From Paulinella micropora (Eukaryota > Cercozoa > Imbricatea > Euglyphida), in the NCBI GenBank assembly GCA_009731375.1, contig BJOX01000338.1, positions 265,254-289,187 on the forward strand: 23,934 nucleotides of DNA. The letters run 5' to 3'. Position numbers and translations under genes: made by a program. The notes beneath the pieces were generated by a model. The model saw nothing but the letters and a program-made list of their open reading frames with translations, ran no database searches and was not told the DNA's origin. Below are positions 1 through 8,914 of the stretch, piece after piece (within the stretch, counting starts at the first letter, position 1; each line of letters starts with the position of its first letter).

Positions 1-25
1 GGCAGTTCCAACACTTCCAGACGGG

Positions 26-88
26 CCGGTATGTTCAATGAAAATACTGGTCCAGAAATAGACCGGTATGTTCAATGAAAATACTGGT
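26..88. repeat. Direct repeat pair adjoining the SINE-like head
   Basis: A 26-bp unit beginning ccggtatgttcaatg occurs at 26-51 and again at 63-88 with a period of 37 bp. The second copy abuts the 3' end of the tRNA-like sequence at 88-160, so on the minus strand this looks like the tRNA-unrelated body of a SINE containing a small internal tandem repeat. Confidence 0.7.
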
Positions 89-160
89 GGCACCGACGGG
101 AATCGAACTGGCGACAGGGCTCAGATGGTAGAACTTGACCACTGGGCTATCACGGTGTCC
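88..160 (-). repeat. tRNA-derived SINE-like head (tRNA-like sequence)
   Basis: Read on the minus strand, this 73-nt stretch has an A-box-like TAGCCCAGTGG near its 5' end and a B-box-like GTTCGATTCC near its 3' end, spaced as in a tRNA. The first seven bases GACACCG can pair with CGGTGCC near the end at six of seven positions. It is followed on the minus strand by non-tRNA sequence that includes a 37-bp-period repeat, and preceded by a (TAA)n tract. That context favours a SINE head or tRNA pseudogene over a functional tRNA. No anticodon loop was assigned with confidence. Confidence 0.55.
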
Positions 161-240
<80 letters not shown>

Positions 241-258
241 TATAATAATAATAATAAA
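161..258. repeat. (TAA)n trinucleotide microsatellite
   Basis: About 33 nearly perfect ATA/TAA units with one interruption near 240. The poly-Ile or poly-Asn reading frames through it are artefacts of the repeat. It directly adjoins the tRNA-like sequence and may have grown from the element's tail. Confidence 0.95.
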
Positions 259-390
259 AGACAAAAGATGAAACTGAGAAAAAAGATAAAAACGAAAAAT
301 CAAAAGTGAAAAAAACAGATTAGTATAAGTAAGGGCAGACAAAAGCCAAGACAGCACACACTGTCGAGAGACATGATATAGGGAAAGAAA

Positions 391-675
391 GATGCAATAG
401 CATACACAGTAAAAGGATGAGCATATCGCAGGTAAGAAGCTGGTCATATCACGGTCTAAATGCACGAAGCGGTAAATTGCTCGGCTTCCTATAACCCCCC
501 TAGTGATTATGAGAACTTATGGAGGCAAGAATGCACGTAAGGATCAAACTGGAGAATGAGCTTAGCACGCCTCGGGCATGTAGCACATATGAAACGGACC
601 GCAAACCCGAGACATACTAAGCACTCCACCAATGTAAGTCAAAACATGCTTCCCTCCTCCACACAGTCCCCCACA
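391..675. repeat. Interspersed repeat, copy 1
   Basis: This block recurs at 1489-1775 at roughly 85-90 % identity judged by eye. Shared landmarks include aagaagctggtca, ctaaatgcacgaagcggt, cctagtgattatgagaac, gagcttagcacgcctcgg and agcactccacca. Neither copy has a convincing reading frame, so it is most likely a fragment of a non-autonomous host repeat family. A second shared block, aagatgaaactgagaaaa at about 266 and 1244, lies just upstream of each copy, which suggests that a larger unit was duplicated. Confidence 0.85.
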
Positions 676-679
676 CACA

Positions 680-790
680 GACAAACATAGATACAAACAT
701 GCATACATACATGCATACATACATACATACATACATACACATACATACACATACATAAATACATACATACACCACAACCACACACATGCA
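680..790. repeat. (ACAT)n-rich microsatellite region
   Basis: Imperfect tetranucleotide repeats (acat/catac) with interruptions. Long open frames on the minus strand (Tyr/Val/Cys/Met-rich) are produced by the repeat composition and are not genes. Confidence 0.9.
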
Positions 791-987
791 CCCATACACA
801 CAAGTACACACACATACCAAATACACACACATAATAACATCACACCAAATAAAAGGGCGAATAACGGAAGGAGAAAGCGAAAGTATAAACATATACAAAA
901 GAAGAAGAAAAAAATCATAGTCTGTCAATAAATCAATCCAGTTTTCAGTCAGTCCTCTTAATCTATCATCAAGTCTATTTTTTTTTT

Positions 988-1369
988 CAGTCACTGGAAT
1001 CTTTAATGATTGGGATTAAATAAATAATAATATAAATAGGAAGATTTTTTTTTTCAGTCATTTGGAATCTTTAACTAGCTTAATGATTGTGATTAAATAC
1101 ATAATAATATAAATAGGTAGAATACGTTTTTTTTTTTCCCCATGAACTTAGAATTTTAATTATTATTATTATTATCATTATTTTTTCAGTCACTTGGAAT
1201 CTTTAATGATTGTGATTAAACTGGCGCCAAAATAAAAAACAAAAGATGAAACTGAGAAAAAAAGATATAAACTAAAAATCAAAAGGGGAACAAACAGATT
1301 AGTATTTTTTTTTTCAGTCACCTGGAATCTTTAATGATTGTGATTAGATACATAATAATATAAATAGGT
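988..1369. repeat. Four dispersed copies of a ~55-bp repeat
   Basis: Copies start with cagtca[c/t]..tggaatcttta and run through taatgattgtgattaaat and ataatataaatagg. They lie at about 988-1040, 1055-1117, 1187-1220 (3' truncated) and 1315-1369, each preceded by a T-run of six or more. Copy 2 has a short insertion (actagct). This is a host repeat array with no coding potential. Confidence 0.8.
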
Positions 1370-1488
1370 AGAATACGATATAAGATCAAATATACATATT
1401 ATAATTAATATATAAAGGAAGAAATCCAATAAGCAGGCAAAAAGAGGCAACCGCAAGGGCACGATGAGGAAAAATGAGGAAAGGAAGA

Positions 1489-1775
1489 GATGCTAGTAAG
1501 GCATACATAGTAAAGTGAGAGATATGTCGCGAGTAAGAAGCTGGTCAAATCATGGTCTAAATGCACGAAGCGGTAAATTGGTCGGCTTCCTAAACCCCCT
1601 AGTGATTATGAGAACTTATGGAGGGAAGGATGCACGTAAGGCTCAAACTGGAGAATGAGCTTAGCACGCCTCGGGCATGTAGCCCATATGATACGGACCG
1701 CAAACCCGTGACATACTAAGCACTCCACCAGTGTAGGCCAAATCATGCTTCCATCCCCCACACAGTCCCCCATGT
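1489..1775. repeat. Interspersed repeat, copy 2
   Basis: Second copy of the block at 391-675, in the same orientation. It diverges by scattered substitutions and a few small indels. The two copies lie about 1.1 kb apart in the left host flank, with the 55-bp repeat array between them. Confidence 0.85.
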
Positions 1776-1849
1776 ATGACAAATCAGCCAAATCAAAGGC
1801 AAAAAGAAACAAAAAGAAGGCAAAGAGGCAAAAACATCAAAATCAACCC

Positions 1850-1850
1850 A

Positions 1851-1910
<60 letters not shown>
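1850..1910. repeat. Compound (AC)n(AT)n microsatellite
   Basis: About nine AC units followed by about twenty AT units. From 1911 to about 2240 I see no gene, only AT-rich sequence and a run of ten G at about 2117-2126. Confidence 0.95.
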
Positions 1911-1915
<5 letters not shown>

Positions 1916-2247
1916 CCGTTTATATGAATTAGTCGTTATTTTGTCTAAATAGTCCTTAGTCTGCTTAGTTTGTCGTATTGTTGTAAAACAAAGGTATGTT
2001 TTGTGCTTCCTGTGTGTGTTTTTCTGTCTTCCTGTTTGTGTTTTCTGTTTTTCTGTGCTTGTATTTAATGTATGAATGGACAGGTCTATATACATAAATG
2101 ATCATCAAACACAAAAGGGGGGGGGGATACATATGAAACATACAAAAGAAAAATAATTTTACTTTTTGCTTTTCTCTTTGGACGATCGGCGAAAGAAAGC
2201 CTTTTTGGCACCGGCTCAGCCATAACGATATTATTTTACTGCTATGA

Positions 2248-2560
2248 TCAGAATTGAAGGGGTTTTAAATATTCAATATTAGGATTTGTTTCTTTCTCTA
2301 TCTGTTTGAGATATTCTCCTTTGTATTTATCCAATATTACTTTATTAATTTCTCTGTATTTCTTTTGTTGCTCTTGGATCTTATCCTTATTTTTCTTATA
2401 ATATTCCCTTCGTTGTTTATTTATCTTATCCTTATTTGCTTCTCTATATTTTGTTTGATGCTGCCTTATTATTTTCCACATACTTTGCTCTATATCGTTG
2501 CCTCCTTGGATCAGGGCGATTAAACACAGCCTTTCTATGGTAGAACTCATTATATATACA
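2248..2560 (-). pseudogene. Lys/Glu/Asn-repeat protein (tail of a GIY-YIG-type or related viral protein), probably broken
   Basis: The minus frame from about 2550 to 2248 encodes repeats of the form Y-[RK]-E-x-N-K-x-K-I (YREANKDKI, YYKKNKDKI, KKYREINK), predicted to be helical and highly charged. A second frame over 2444-2540 carries a matching unit (RYRAKYVENNK), so a frameshift near 2460 seems to split one repeat array. Such arrays are familiar in giant-virus and PLV proteins, often downstream of a GIY-YIG nuclease or a Cys-rich finger. The same type of repeat occurs in the decayed nuclease at 13659-14283. No catalytic domain is visible here. It marks, or lies close to, the left edge of the viral segment. 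Function is unknown and the start is uncertain. Confidence 0.5.
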
Positions 2561-2639
2561 ATGTATAGTATATATACTTAATACATAATTCAACGAGCAA
2601 ATATAAGAGCAAGTGAGACGAATTAATGTTGTTTGTAAT

Positions 2640-2950
2640 GTGTCCAACCTCATGGTCGGACACGGCCGAGTCGATTTTTTAAAGGTCGGACACTTTTTAA
2701 TTATTAAATTTCGGTATTTATTATATTATTCTTCTTCCTATTATCTATTTTTTATATTGTCCAACCTGTCCAACCTTTTATGAATAAATAGAATTTTTTT
2801 TTACCTCTCCCGTTTTTATACAACAGATAAAATATATTTTCCGCCCGCGGGTGTTGGCCTCGACCAGTCGGCCATCGATTAATACTAACACGGATTTGTC
2901 GCACTCATACTGCTATTATTAACAACGACTGGCCGAGTGGTTTTTAATAA
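2640..2950. other. Inverted-repeat cluster next to the recombinase gene; candidate terminus or resolution site
   Basis: GTGTCCAACC at 2640-2649 and GGTCGGACAC at 2654-2663 form a 10-bp inverted repeat with one mismatch and a 4-bp loop. GGTCGGACAC recurs at 2684-2693, and two direct GTCCAACC units lie at about 2759-2776. A second motif family built on CGGCC(G)AGTCG/CGACTGGCCGAG occurs near 2665, 2858 and 2925 in both orientations. No gene is seen from 2654 to 3035. Its place just upstream of a tyrosine recombinase or protelomerase-like gene suggests a recombination, telomere or regulatory site. The function is inferred. Confidence 0.4.
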
Positions 2951-3035
2951 CATTTAAGAAGAATATCGTGGTTAATTTGGATTTATAATTTAAAATAATT
3001 AAAATAATATAAGACCTGTCTAATATATACTAAGT

Positions 3036-4342
3036 ATGTGGAGCGAAGATGACAAGAAATTTGTTAGGCAGTTAAGAGTTGCTACTACTGAAAATAAAAT
3101 TTATCAGGTCGTGTCCAACTTCTACGATAGTGAGGTAAAACCAAGTGTCGCATTCCATAATGCTATTATATCGCTATTTAGCACACCAACGAGTGATGAA
3201 GAGGTACTTGAGGCACTAAAAGTTATACATCCGAAATATGCTATCGTGTATCCTAATTTGAATAGTAGAAGGCAAAGACTTTCTGAGGTGAGAAAAAAGC
3301 AATAGAGCCTCATCAAAGTGAAAAAGTATATGAAATGAGCAAACTGGATAAGTATTTTAATCTGAATGAAGATGAACGAATTGATATTGTTGAGGGGTAT
3401 AAGAAAGATGTCAAAGCCAAAAATGAACAAAAAATACAAATTGATGTTCGTGATGTAATGGCTAAAATGAATGATATGATACTAAGTAATGACCCTTATC
3501 TTAAAATACTTGCTTTGATGCTAGCAATTGGAGCAAGGCCTGTTGAAACATATGAATGAATACCAGATAAACCAAGTTGGCAGAGGGTAAATAATCTAGC
3601 AAAGAAAAGAGAAGGACAAAAAAGAATTGGACTGAGAGACCTGTTGTCCTTTTTACTCCTGAATTCGTAATAGAAAAAGTAAATTCAATACGGAAACATT
3701 TCAAAAAGAAAAAAGCAGTTATCATCAACAACGAGGGTGTGCTTGATAAACAAAAGAATAATGAACTAAACAAAAGAATTATCAAAATCTTCCCTTGGCT
3801 TTCGGAATACACACAGAAAAGCAGTATGTTGCGGAAACTATATGCTAGTTTGTCGTATAGTAATTTTGCCAATCCGAAATTAGAGAATTTTAATACATGG
3901 GTTTCAAATGTTCTTGGTCATGGTGATATGTTGACTAGTTTTAGTTATTCATGGGTTAATGTGTTAGATCCTTCTGAAATCAAGGCAGAAGGGATTAAAA
4001 CAGAGTTGGAAGAATTGAGACGGAAAATAGATTTATGTCTGAATTTAAATAATGTTAATGAAACTGAAAGCGAAAACGGAGACGAAGAAAGCAAATACAA
4101 ACCATTAGGCAAAAAAAGCGAGCAGAGAGGATAAGTATAAATTGCTTGAGCAGATTTACAACGATCACGGGGGAATAATAACAAATACTAAACTAAGAAA
4201 GATAAGCGGGATTGGAGCCGTTATTGTTAATAAGTTTATCAAAGAGAAAAAAGAAGCAAAACCACAAGAAGAACAAGAAGAACAATCAGCAGAAACAAAA
4301 CCAGTGCGACGGAATGCGAGATTACTTAAACAAAAAGATTAA
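3036..4342 (+). pseudogene. Tyrosine recombinase, protelomerase-like, with C-terminal DNA-binding extension (frameshifted)
   Basis: Four successive frames (3036-3305, 3335-3559, about 3630-4134, about 4115-4342) read as one protein of roughly 435 residues. The third frame contains the catalytic core: S-x-x-R-K-x-Y-A (Arg codon 3832-3834), LGHGD (His 3919-3921) and FSYSWV (candidate nucleophile Tyr 3946-3948), with nine residues from His to Tyr as usual. The first catalytic Arg is probably in IGARPVETYE (3536-3538). The long gap between the second Arg and His, the R-K-x-Y-A pattern and the extension containing ITNTKLRKISG (from about 4180, HTH-like) resemble telomere resolvases. An ordinary integrase cannot be excluded. 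It would cut and rejoin viral DNA for integration or hairpin-end formation. The Lys/Glu/Gln-rich tail ends at 4342, overlapping the convergent gene's stop. At least three frameshifts make it inactive as written. Confidence 0.7.
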
Positions 4343-4626
4343 TACTGAACAACGATTAAAGGCGGTTCGCGATATCTTGCTCTAATATTAGACTCTCGTC
4401 TGTAGCAATTAATAGAACAAATCGTGAAAAACTGGACACCATCTACATTATCAATATCAACTGCTATAATGGGGGGGGGGGNNNNNNNNNNTGATTGAAA
4501 TGTGCGAGACAAACCGCATATATTACAAAACTCTTTTTTGTAATTCTGCTGGGACATTTCTGAATAAACAAATGTTCTTATGTGTCCAACTATATCACTT
4601 GGGAGTTCTCGTATTATTACCGACAT
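4339..4626 (-). CDS. Small F-box-like/Cys-containing protein, interrupted by an assembly gap
   Basis: About 95 residues beginning at an ATG at 4626. The N-terminus (RELPSDIVGHIRTFV) resembles the first helices of an F-box or BTB-adjacent motif. It is followed by CNICG and, after the gap, FFTICSINCY, giving two C-x2-C/C-x3-C pairs that could bind one zinc. Ten N bases (4482-4491) and a run of eleven G (4471-4481) lie inside the gene, so its true length and frame are uncertain. It diverges from the spike-like gene at 4651 across a 24-bp AT-rich spacer and overlaps the recombinase stop by 4 bp. Similar short F-box-like proteins are known in large DNA viruses as ubiquitin-ligase adaptors. Applying that role here is speculative. 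Confidence 0.55.
   Translation of the reverse strand: MSVIIRELPSDIVGHIRTFVYSEMSQQNYKKEFCNICGLSRTFQSXXXXPPPIIAVDIDNVDGVQFFTICSINCYRRESNIRARYREPPLIVVQY
4482..4491. other. Assembly gap (10 N)
   Basis: Ten N bases follow eleven consecutive G. Ten is a placeholder length, so the real gap size is unknown. It interrupts the coding region at 4339-4626. Confidence 1.
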
Positions 4627-4650
4627 ATTTTATATTATATAAAATATAAA
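4627..4650. promoter_or_regulatory. Bidirectional TATA-like promoter
   Basis: The 24-bp spacer between two divergent ATGs contains TATTATATAAAATATAA, which is close to palindromic and gives a TATA-box-like element in both directions. It serves the minus gene ending at 4339 and the plus gene starting at 4651. Similar 23-28-bp AT-rich spacers separate the divergent pairs at 10877 and 13354. Confidence 0.5.
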
Positions 4651-5878
4651 ATGAACCTTTTTGGTCAAAGCACGAATACACCATCGTCATCAACTACATC
4701 GTCATCTTCTTCTTTATCAATAGATAGCATAAAAGATGCTTTACCAACAACCGCCTTCGGAGAATTGCGAACGGCCACTTTGTCTCCAGTATTACAAAAT
4801 GTATTTACATATGGTATTAATACGCGATTTTTTGATATCGTTCAGACTAATGGAGGGGTGGTATCAACTGCTAATTCAATGGCGGTTTTGACCACATCCG
4901 CTTCAGGTAATTCAACCGCACAGATTACGACTATTGAACGAGCCAAATATAGAAGTGGTATGGGCTTGGTTGCTAAATTTTCCGCATTGTCATCTATTGC
5001 AGCAGATAGTTTCAATTGCGATATTGGCATAGGCACACCAGCAGACAATTTATGTTTTAGACAATCAAGCTTGGAAATGTCTGTTGTAAGAACGACAGGA
5101 AATGTAGAAAATGTGGTTAGTCAATATGCTTGGAATGTTGATAAATGTAATAATACTGGAAACTTCCCCGCGATTGATTTTACTAAATTAAATGTGTTTG
5201 AAATAGTTGTTCAATATCTGGGTAGCGGTCAAATTACACTCAAAATTGAAAATCCGCGAACTGGACGAATGGAAACAATTCATTCGATTAAATACGCAAG
5301 CATTGCTACCACTCCATCGCTGGATCAGGCGGCATTCTCGATTTATGCGAAGGCATATTCGTCAAGTCTCGCATCCGTTGTAATGAAAACGGCGAGCATG
5401 TTTTTAGCGGTTGAAGGGAATATTGATCGGACTATTGCTATAACTAATTCGTATGATTCAGTCAAGAGTATAGGATCGACTGAGAATGCCATATTTACCA
5501 TCAGAAACCGCGCCACATTCAATAGCAAAACAAACTATAACATAATTTACTTTGAAAATTTATGTATCAGCAATTCAGACACTAAAACATGTATTGCAAG
5601 AATTGTTCTTAATGCTACATTAGGAGGATCACCTTCTTATTCCAATCAAGATACAAACACATCGTTAGCAGAAGTTGATACGGCAGGAACTACAAGAACG
5701 GGCGGAAGTGTGATATTCACATATGTGTTGTCTGGTGGTTCATCTATTCTACATTGATTTGTCTCATTATAACATCAAGATTGGACCAAGTAAGACATTT
5801 ACAGTATCCGCACAAAACACAAGTGGTGGAACTGCTAATATTTATGCTTCATTAAACTGGATTGAAGATCAAATTTAA
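4651..5878 (+). pseudogene. Beta-rich spike/receptor-binding-like protein A (one frameshift)
   Basis: I place the start at 4651 (MNLFGQST), after the TATA-like spacer, rather than at the upstream in-frame ATG at 4582, which lies inside the divergent gene. After a Ser/Thr-rich linker (residues about 10-25) comes TATLSPVLQNVFTYG, a motif shared with protein B at 18938-19579, and then a long Thr/Ser/Ala-rich beta-strand region. A stop at 5755-5757 follows a frameshift; the other frame continues to TAA at 5876-5878 with a final segment ending LNWIEDQI, typical of beta-sandwich viral surface proteins. Full length is about 409 residues. There is no signal peptide or membrane segment. The likely role is a virion surface spike binding the host cell, inferred from composition and context. 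Confidence 0.55.
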
Positions 5879-5947
5879 GCAACAACAAAAAAAAAAAACA
5901 AAAAAAAAACTTTATTTATGCTTATTTATCAACTTTATTTTCTATCT

Positions 5948-6112
5948 CTATTGACATTTTTTTATGTATTCAAAATCCTTGTTTGTTATTAATTCTTCGG
6001 TTATCGGTGCGTGATTTTTCTTCAAATATATGTAAAACTGATCAATATTAACACCGCAGGGGATTTGTTGTTTATGTCGTTGTCGTCGCCGTAAGTTAAT
6101 ATTTTTTATCAA
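5948..6112 (-). CDS. Short basic ORF, uncharacterised
   Basis: Up to 55 codons open on the minus strand with no ATG, only a TTG at 6112. The N-terminal part is Arg/Gln/Lys-rich (RRRQRHKQQ), and the rest reads as ordinary protein (CGVNIDQFYIYLKKNH, ITEELI). It may be a fragment of a decayed gene between spike A and the penton-like gene. The rest of 5879-6169 is AT-rich with poly-A tracts and shows nothing else. Confidence 0.3.
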   Translation of the reverse strand: MIKNINLRRRQRHKQQIPCGVNIDQFYIYLKKNHAPITEELITNKDFEYIKKCQ

Positions 6113-6169
6113 AATAAATAACCCTTAAATTTTCTATGAATGTCATTATATTTATATTTTCTTTTTTTC

Positions 6170-6950
6170 TTAAGCATGATACACCTTGAGAAGAATACTA
6201 ACCTCAAAATTGACAGGACATTCAAGCACATTCCCTTGCGCATTTCTAATGACAATATCAATAGACCTTAAACTTTTTGTTGTATTAAATGGCACATAAT
6301 CGGCAACATCATTAGAACTCTCAAAATAACATTGTACCCCGTACGGCTTATCTAAGTTACATTTACCAAATTGCTTCAACTAAACCAGATTGATTTAAAG
6401 CACGACTATGAACATAAACGGCAGTTTCACCGATTGAATTCACGATAGATTGCATTGTACTACTCGCCGCGGTCGAAATATCGGCTGTTAGTCCTATCTT
6501 GTCGCTAATCGTGCTATTATCATAATCAAAAGCATACGTATCACCAGTGAATGCGAAATTCAATTTATTAACGGAGTTCAAAGTTATAACTACAGAGTTA
6601 GGGGTAATTGCTGAATTAATCGCAGATTGAAGGGCGGTAATAAATGTATCAATGGTGTATTGATTTTCTGTTACGATTGCCGTGTTTGTAGCGGATCCAG
6701 TTGTTTTAATCAATGTGAGAGTGTTGGCATGACTCGTTATGTTTGGGAAAACATTTGGAATGGATATACTTTGAACGACATAAGCACTAATTATATCAAT
6801 ATTCCGACCAGTTGCTGGGAGATCAACAACGAAACGGCCATTGTGAGTAGAAGCGGATTTTGATTCTGTTTTATCATTTGAGGAGACACGAAGGAGGAAA
6901 TTTTTGCGGGTGCGTTTCTCGTCTTCTAAGTTAGAGATCGTAAATGACAT
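6170..6950 (-). pseudogene. Penton-like minor capsid protein (one frameshift)
   Basis: The ATG at 6950 opens a frame ending at 6363, and the neighbouring frame continues from about 6370 to TGA/TAA at 6170, so one indel near 6365 splits a protein of about 260 residues. The N-terminal third has a basic leader, then a beta pattern ending in VVQSISIPNVFPNI (residues about 60-73). That resembles the SIPNTFYNI-type segment of PLV and polinton pentons. Next comes a strand-turn region and YTIDTFITALQSAINSA, a helix found in the same family. It would form the pentameric vertex capsomer. It lies directly downstream of the major capsid gene on the same strand, the usual PLV pairing. The family assignment rests on pattern resemblance and has not been searched. 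Confidence 0.65.
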
Positions 6951-6991
6951 TGCTATGTTATAAAATAATGTATTTTAATTTTTAATTTTTT

Positions 6992-8417
6992 TTATTGTTT
7001 TACGACGGCTCTACTAGGGTAGATAGACGCGACTTTGACATATTTCAACCAAGCAGTGATGGCACGATCTGCATTATAATCGGCCGCATACCGAATAGTA
7101 ACTTCGGCAGTTCGTGAATTGTTAACCGCAAGACCAGATGCTCCAATGTGTGGCGATTGATTGAGTCTGGATAATGGTAGCAAAACCACCATTTGTAGCA
7201 GTAGTGGAAACTCCCGTAGCAGAATGATACTTACGAAAGTTTTCAAGAGAAACAGATGAAGACATGTAAGCATCACAAATGCCCATAGTCGCTTGGAGAT
7301 TGTTAGCATACAACTCTGCACATCCTCGCTGAACTGATGCAAGTGTATCAGTAGTGCCACCGATTTCCATCTTCTGCTGTGGAGCATACCAATCGCCAAT
7401 ACGGCATTGATATTGTCTATAAGGCATTTGAGCCGTTCCCAAGTTGCCAATACTAGCATTGTCAGCGAGCACATTTTGAGTTACGATATACAAGCATTGA
7501 GCACGAGCAACGGCCTAATTCACTTGAAGATTAAAATCATCGGACGTGCCCGGATTTGCCTTTTGGTTGTAATATGTTTCATAAGTGTATGGAAGCCCAT
7601 CCTTGCTTCCCATCTGTTCCAAAATATTTCTCTGCACAGCAGGAGCAAGAGAAAATGTTTCCAACATAATAACAGGATTTGATATGGTATAAGTGAGAGC
7701 CGATCCAGAGAATCCAGCGGGAACCTTGGCATCAGTGGTTCCAATAATAGTCAATGCTTCCTGTGGCGGGGCAAATGTCAAACGAAGCCTCATACCACTA
7801 ATCAAAGAGGGAGGAATGAGAGTTTCCTCATTAAACACTCCCGAAAAGTAATGAAGAGGAATACAAACTCTCAAACAATTACCATTCGCAACACTACCAG
7901 CAGTGGGAACATTGATCGCAAAGTAAGTAACTGAATCGTCTGTAACACTAGCCATAACATCAACACTTTCTCTCTGACCCGCCATCTGTGCTTGCCGACG
8001 ATAATCAAAAGGATAGTGCCATGGTAGAATATTTCGCACCATTTTATTCAAATCTTCAATTCATTCAAGTTTGCTACCATCCTTACTTTCCAACAAAAAT
8101 CTTTCAAAAATAGCAGTTGCTGGTGTGTTCTGGAAACCAATAGCACAAGCAACATTATCTTTTCCATCAGTGGCTACCAACCCATCTGCTTTAATGTCAA
8201 ACGACAAATAACAATTTTTTCCATAAACAAAATCAGTACTTGCTTGCAATGTAAAAATCATTTCAGTTCCCGATGCACTGGTGTAAGTCTGCTGGTCGGC
8301 AAAGTTCTTCTTAAAGATACATCCCTGTTCAGTGAGTGCTAAATTTGCTGGCAAGTCATATCTGAGATTGTTGAGAGTCATCAACTCCTCAGTATTTTTA
8401 AAATCCTTTCCTTCCAT
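6992..8417 (-). pseudogene. Major capsid protein, PLV double-jelly-roll type (two in-frame stops, one frameshift)
   Basis: The ATG at 8417 (MEGKDFKN) starts a frame broken by a TGA at 8061-8063 and a TAG at 7515-7517, both in the same register. After a frameshift at about 7150-7210 it continues to TAA at 6992. The span of 1426 nt corresponds to about 475 residues, within the PLV MCP range. Features include a beta-rich first barrel (NCYLSFDIK), a WHYPFDYRRQ segment, and a C-terminal strand with INxxRTAEVTIRYA-like character and WLKYVKVASIYP. Double-jelly-roll MCPs trimerise into the hexagonal capsomers of the icosahedral shell. Nonsense codons without nearby indels point to real decay. Neighbours (penton-like gene downstream, accessory proteins and packaging ATPase upstream) support the identification, although no profile search was possible. 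Confidence 0.75.
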
Positions 8418-8495
8418 TTTGTGTGTGCTTGAAGAATTGTAAAATTCGCAATGTTCCTATAATAAAAAATAATAATAGAAATTAAAAATAAATAA

Positions 8496-8890
8496 TTATT
8501 CACTTGAAACGGATTGTTTAATAATATCAACTGATTTCTGTATATTGCCAAGTCTTGTGTCTTGTGGTGAAGTCAATTGAAACTCTCTTGCCTCAGCATT
8601 CTGAACCGCTTTCTTTAAGCCAAACTGCTAACAGCAGTGTCTAAATCAACAACATCTGCATTTTCTTTGTTATCAGAAATGTCTGTTAATGTGTTTTGAA
8701 TAGTGCTCCTCTCATGCGAGACAAGATCGCCAAAGTCGGTTAATGGTTGATTAACTAATGGGGCACCATGACTACTCCACAATTCAAACTGATTCAATTG
8801 AAACCCATCACTTTTTGGTCGGTTTGCTTCATTTATTTTATTAATGAAGCCATTTGGCAAACGAATTGAAACACTTGAGTTTTTAATCAT
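8496..8890 (-). pseudogene. Small viral protein upstream of MCP, unknown (one frameshift)
   Basis: The ATG at 8890 (MIKNSSVSIRLPNG) is preceded by TTATATA. The frame stops at 8615 after TAVSSLA, while a shifted frame carries on from about 8616 to TAA at 8496-8498 with a helical, charged tail (KKAVQNAEAREFQLTS). Full length would be about 131 residues. The middle is Asp/Asn-rich and likely flexible. No known domain is recognised. Its position between the KGSPEY protein and the MCP, in the same orientation, suggests a virion or assembly factor. Confidence 0.5.
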
Positions 8891-8914
8891 TATATAATAA
8901 TAATAATTATTTTA

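Noticed and set aside
88-160. Functional tRNA gene
   Set aside because: Acceptor stem has a mismatch and an extra base, the anticodon arm is unclear, and the 3' sequence is SINE-like.
68-465. Open frames with 30 or more Ile residues
   Set aside because: They are translations of the (TAA)n microsatellite, not proteins.
562-994. Long Cys/Val/Tyr/Met-rich minus-strand frames
   Set aside because: They arise from the (ACAT)n microsatellite; no start context or domain.
2117-2126. G-runs at 2117, 4471 and 19757 as terminal repeats of the element
   Set aside because: Flanking sequences of the runs do not match in either orientation; one adjoins an assembly gap, so they look like unrelated homopolymers.
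2173-2235. Possible third copy of the FG-x-S N-terminal motif (11-bp match tttggacgatc with 18944)
   Set aside because: Only the 11 bases and four residues match, no downstream LxxVxQNV follows, and no start codon is present.
4582-4650. Upstream in-frame ATG at 4582 as start of spike protein A
   Set aside because: It lies inside the divergent gene and upstream of the TATA-like spacer; the start at 4651 gives an N-terminus matching protein B.
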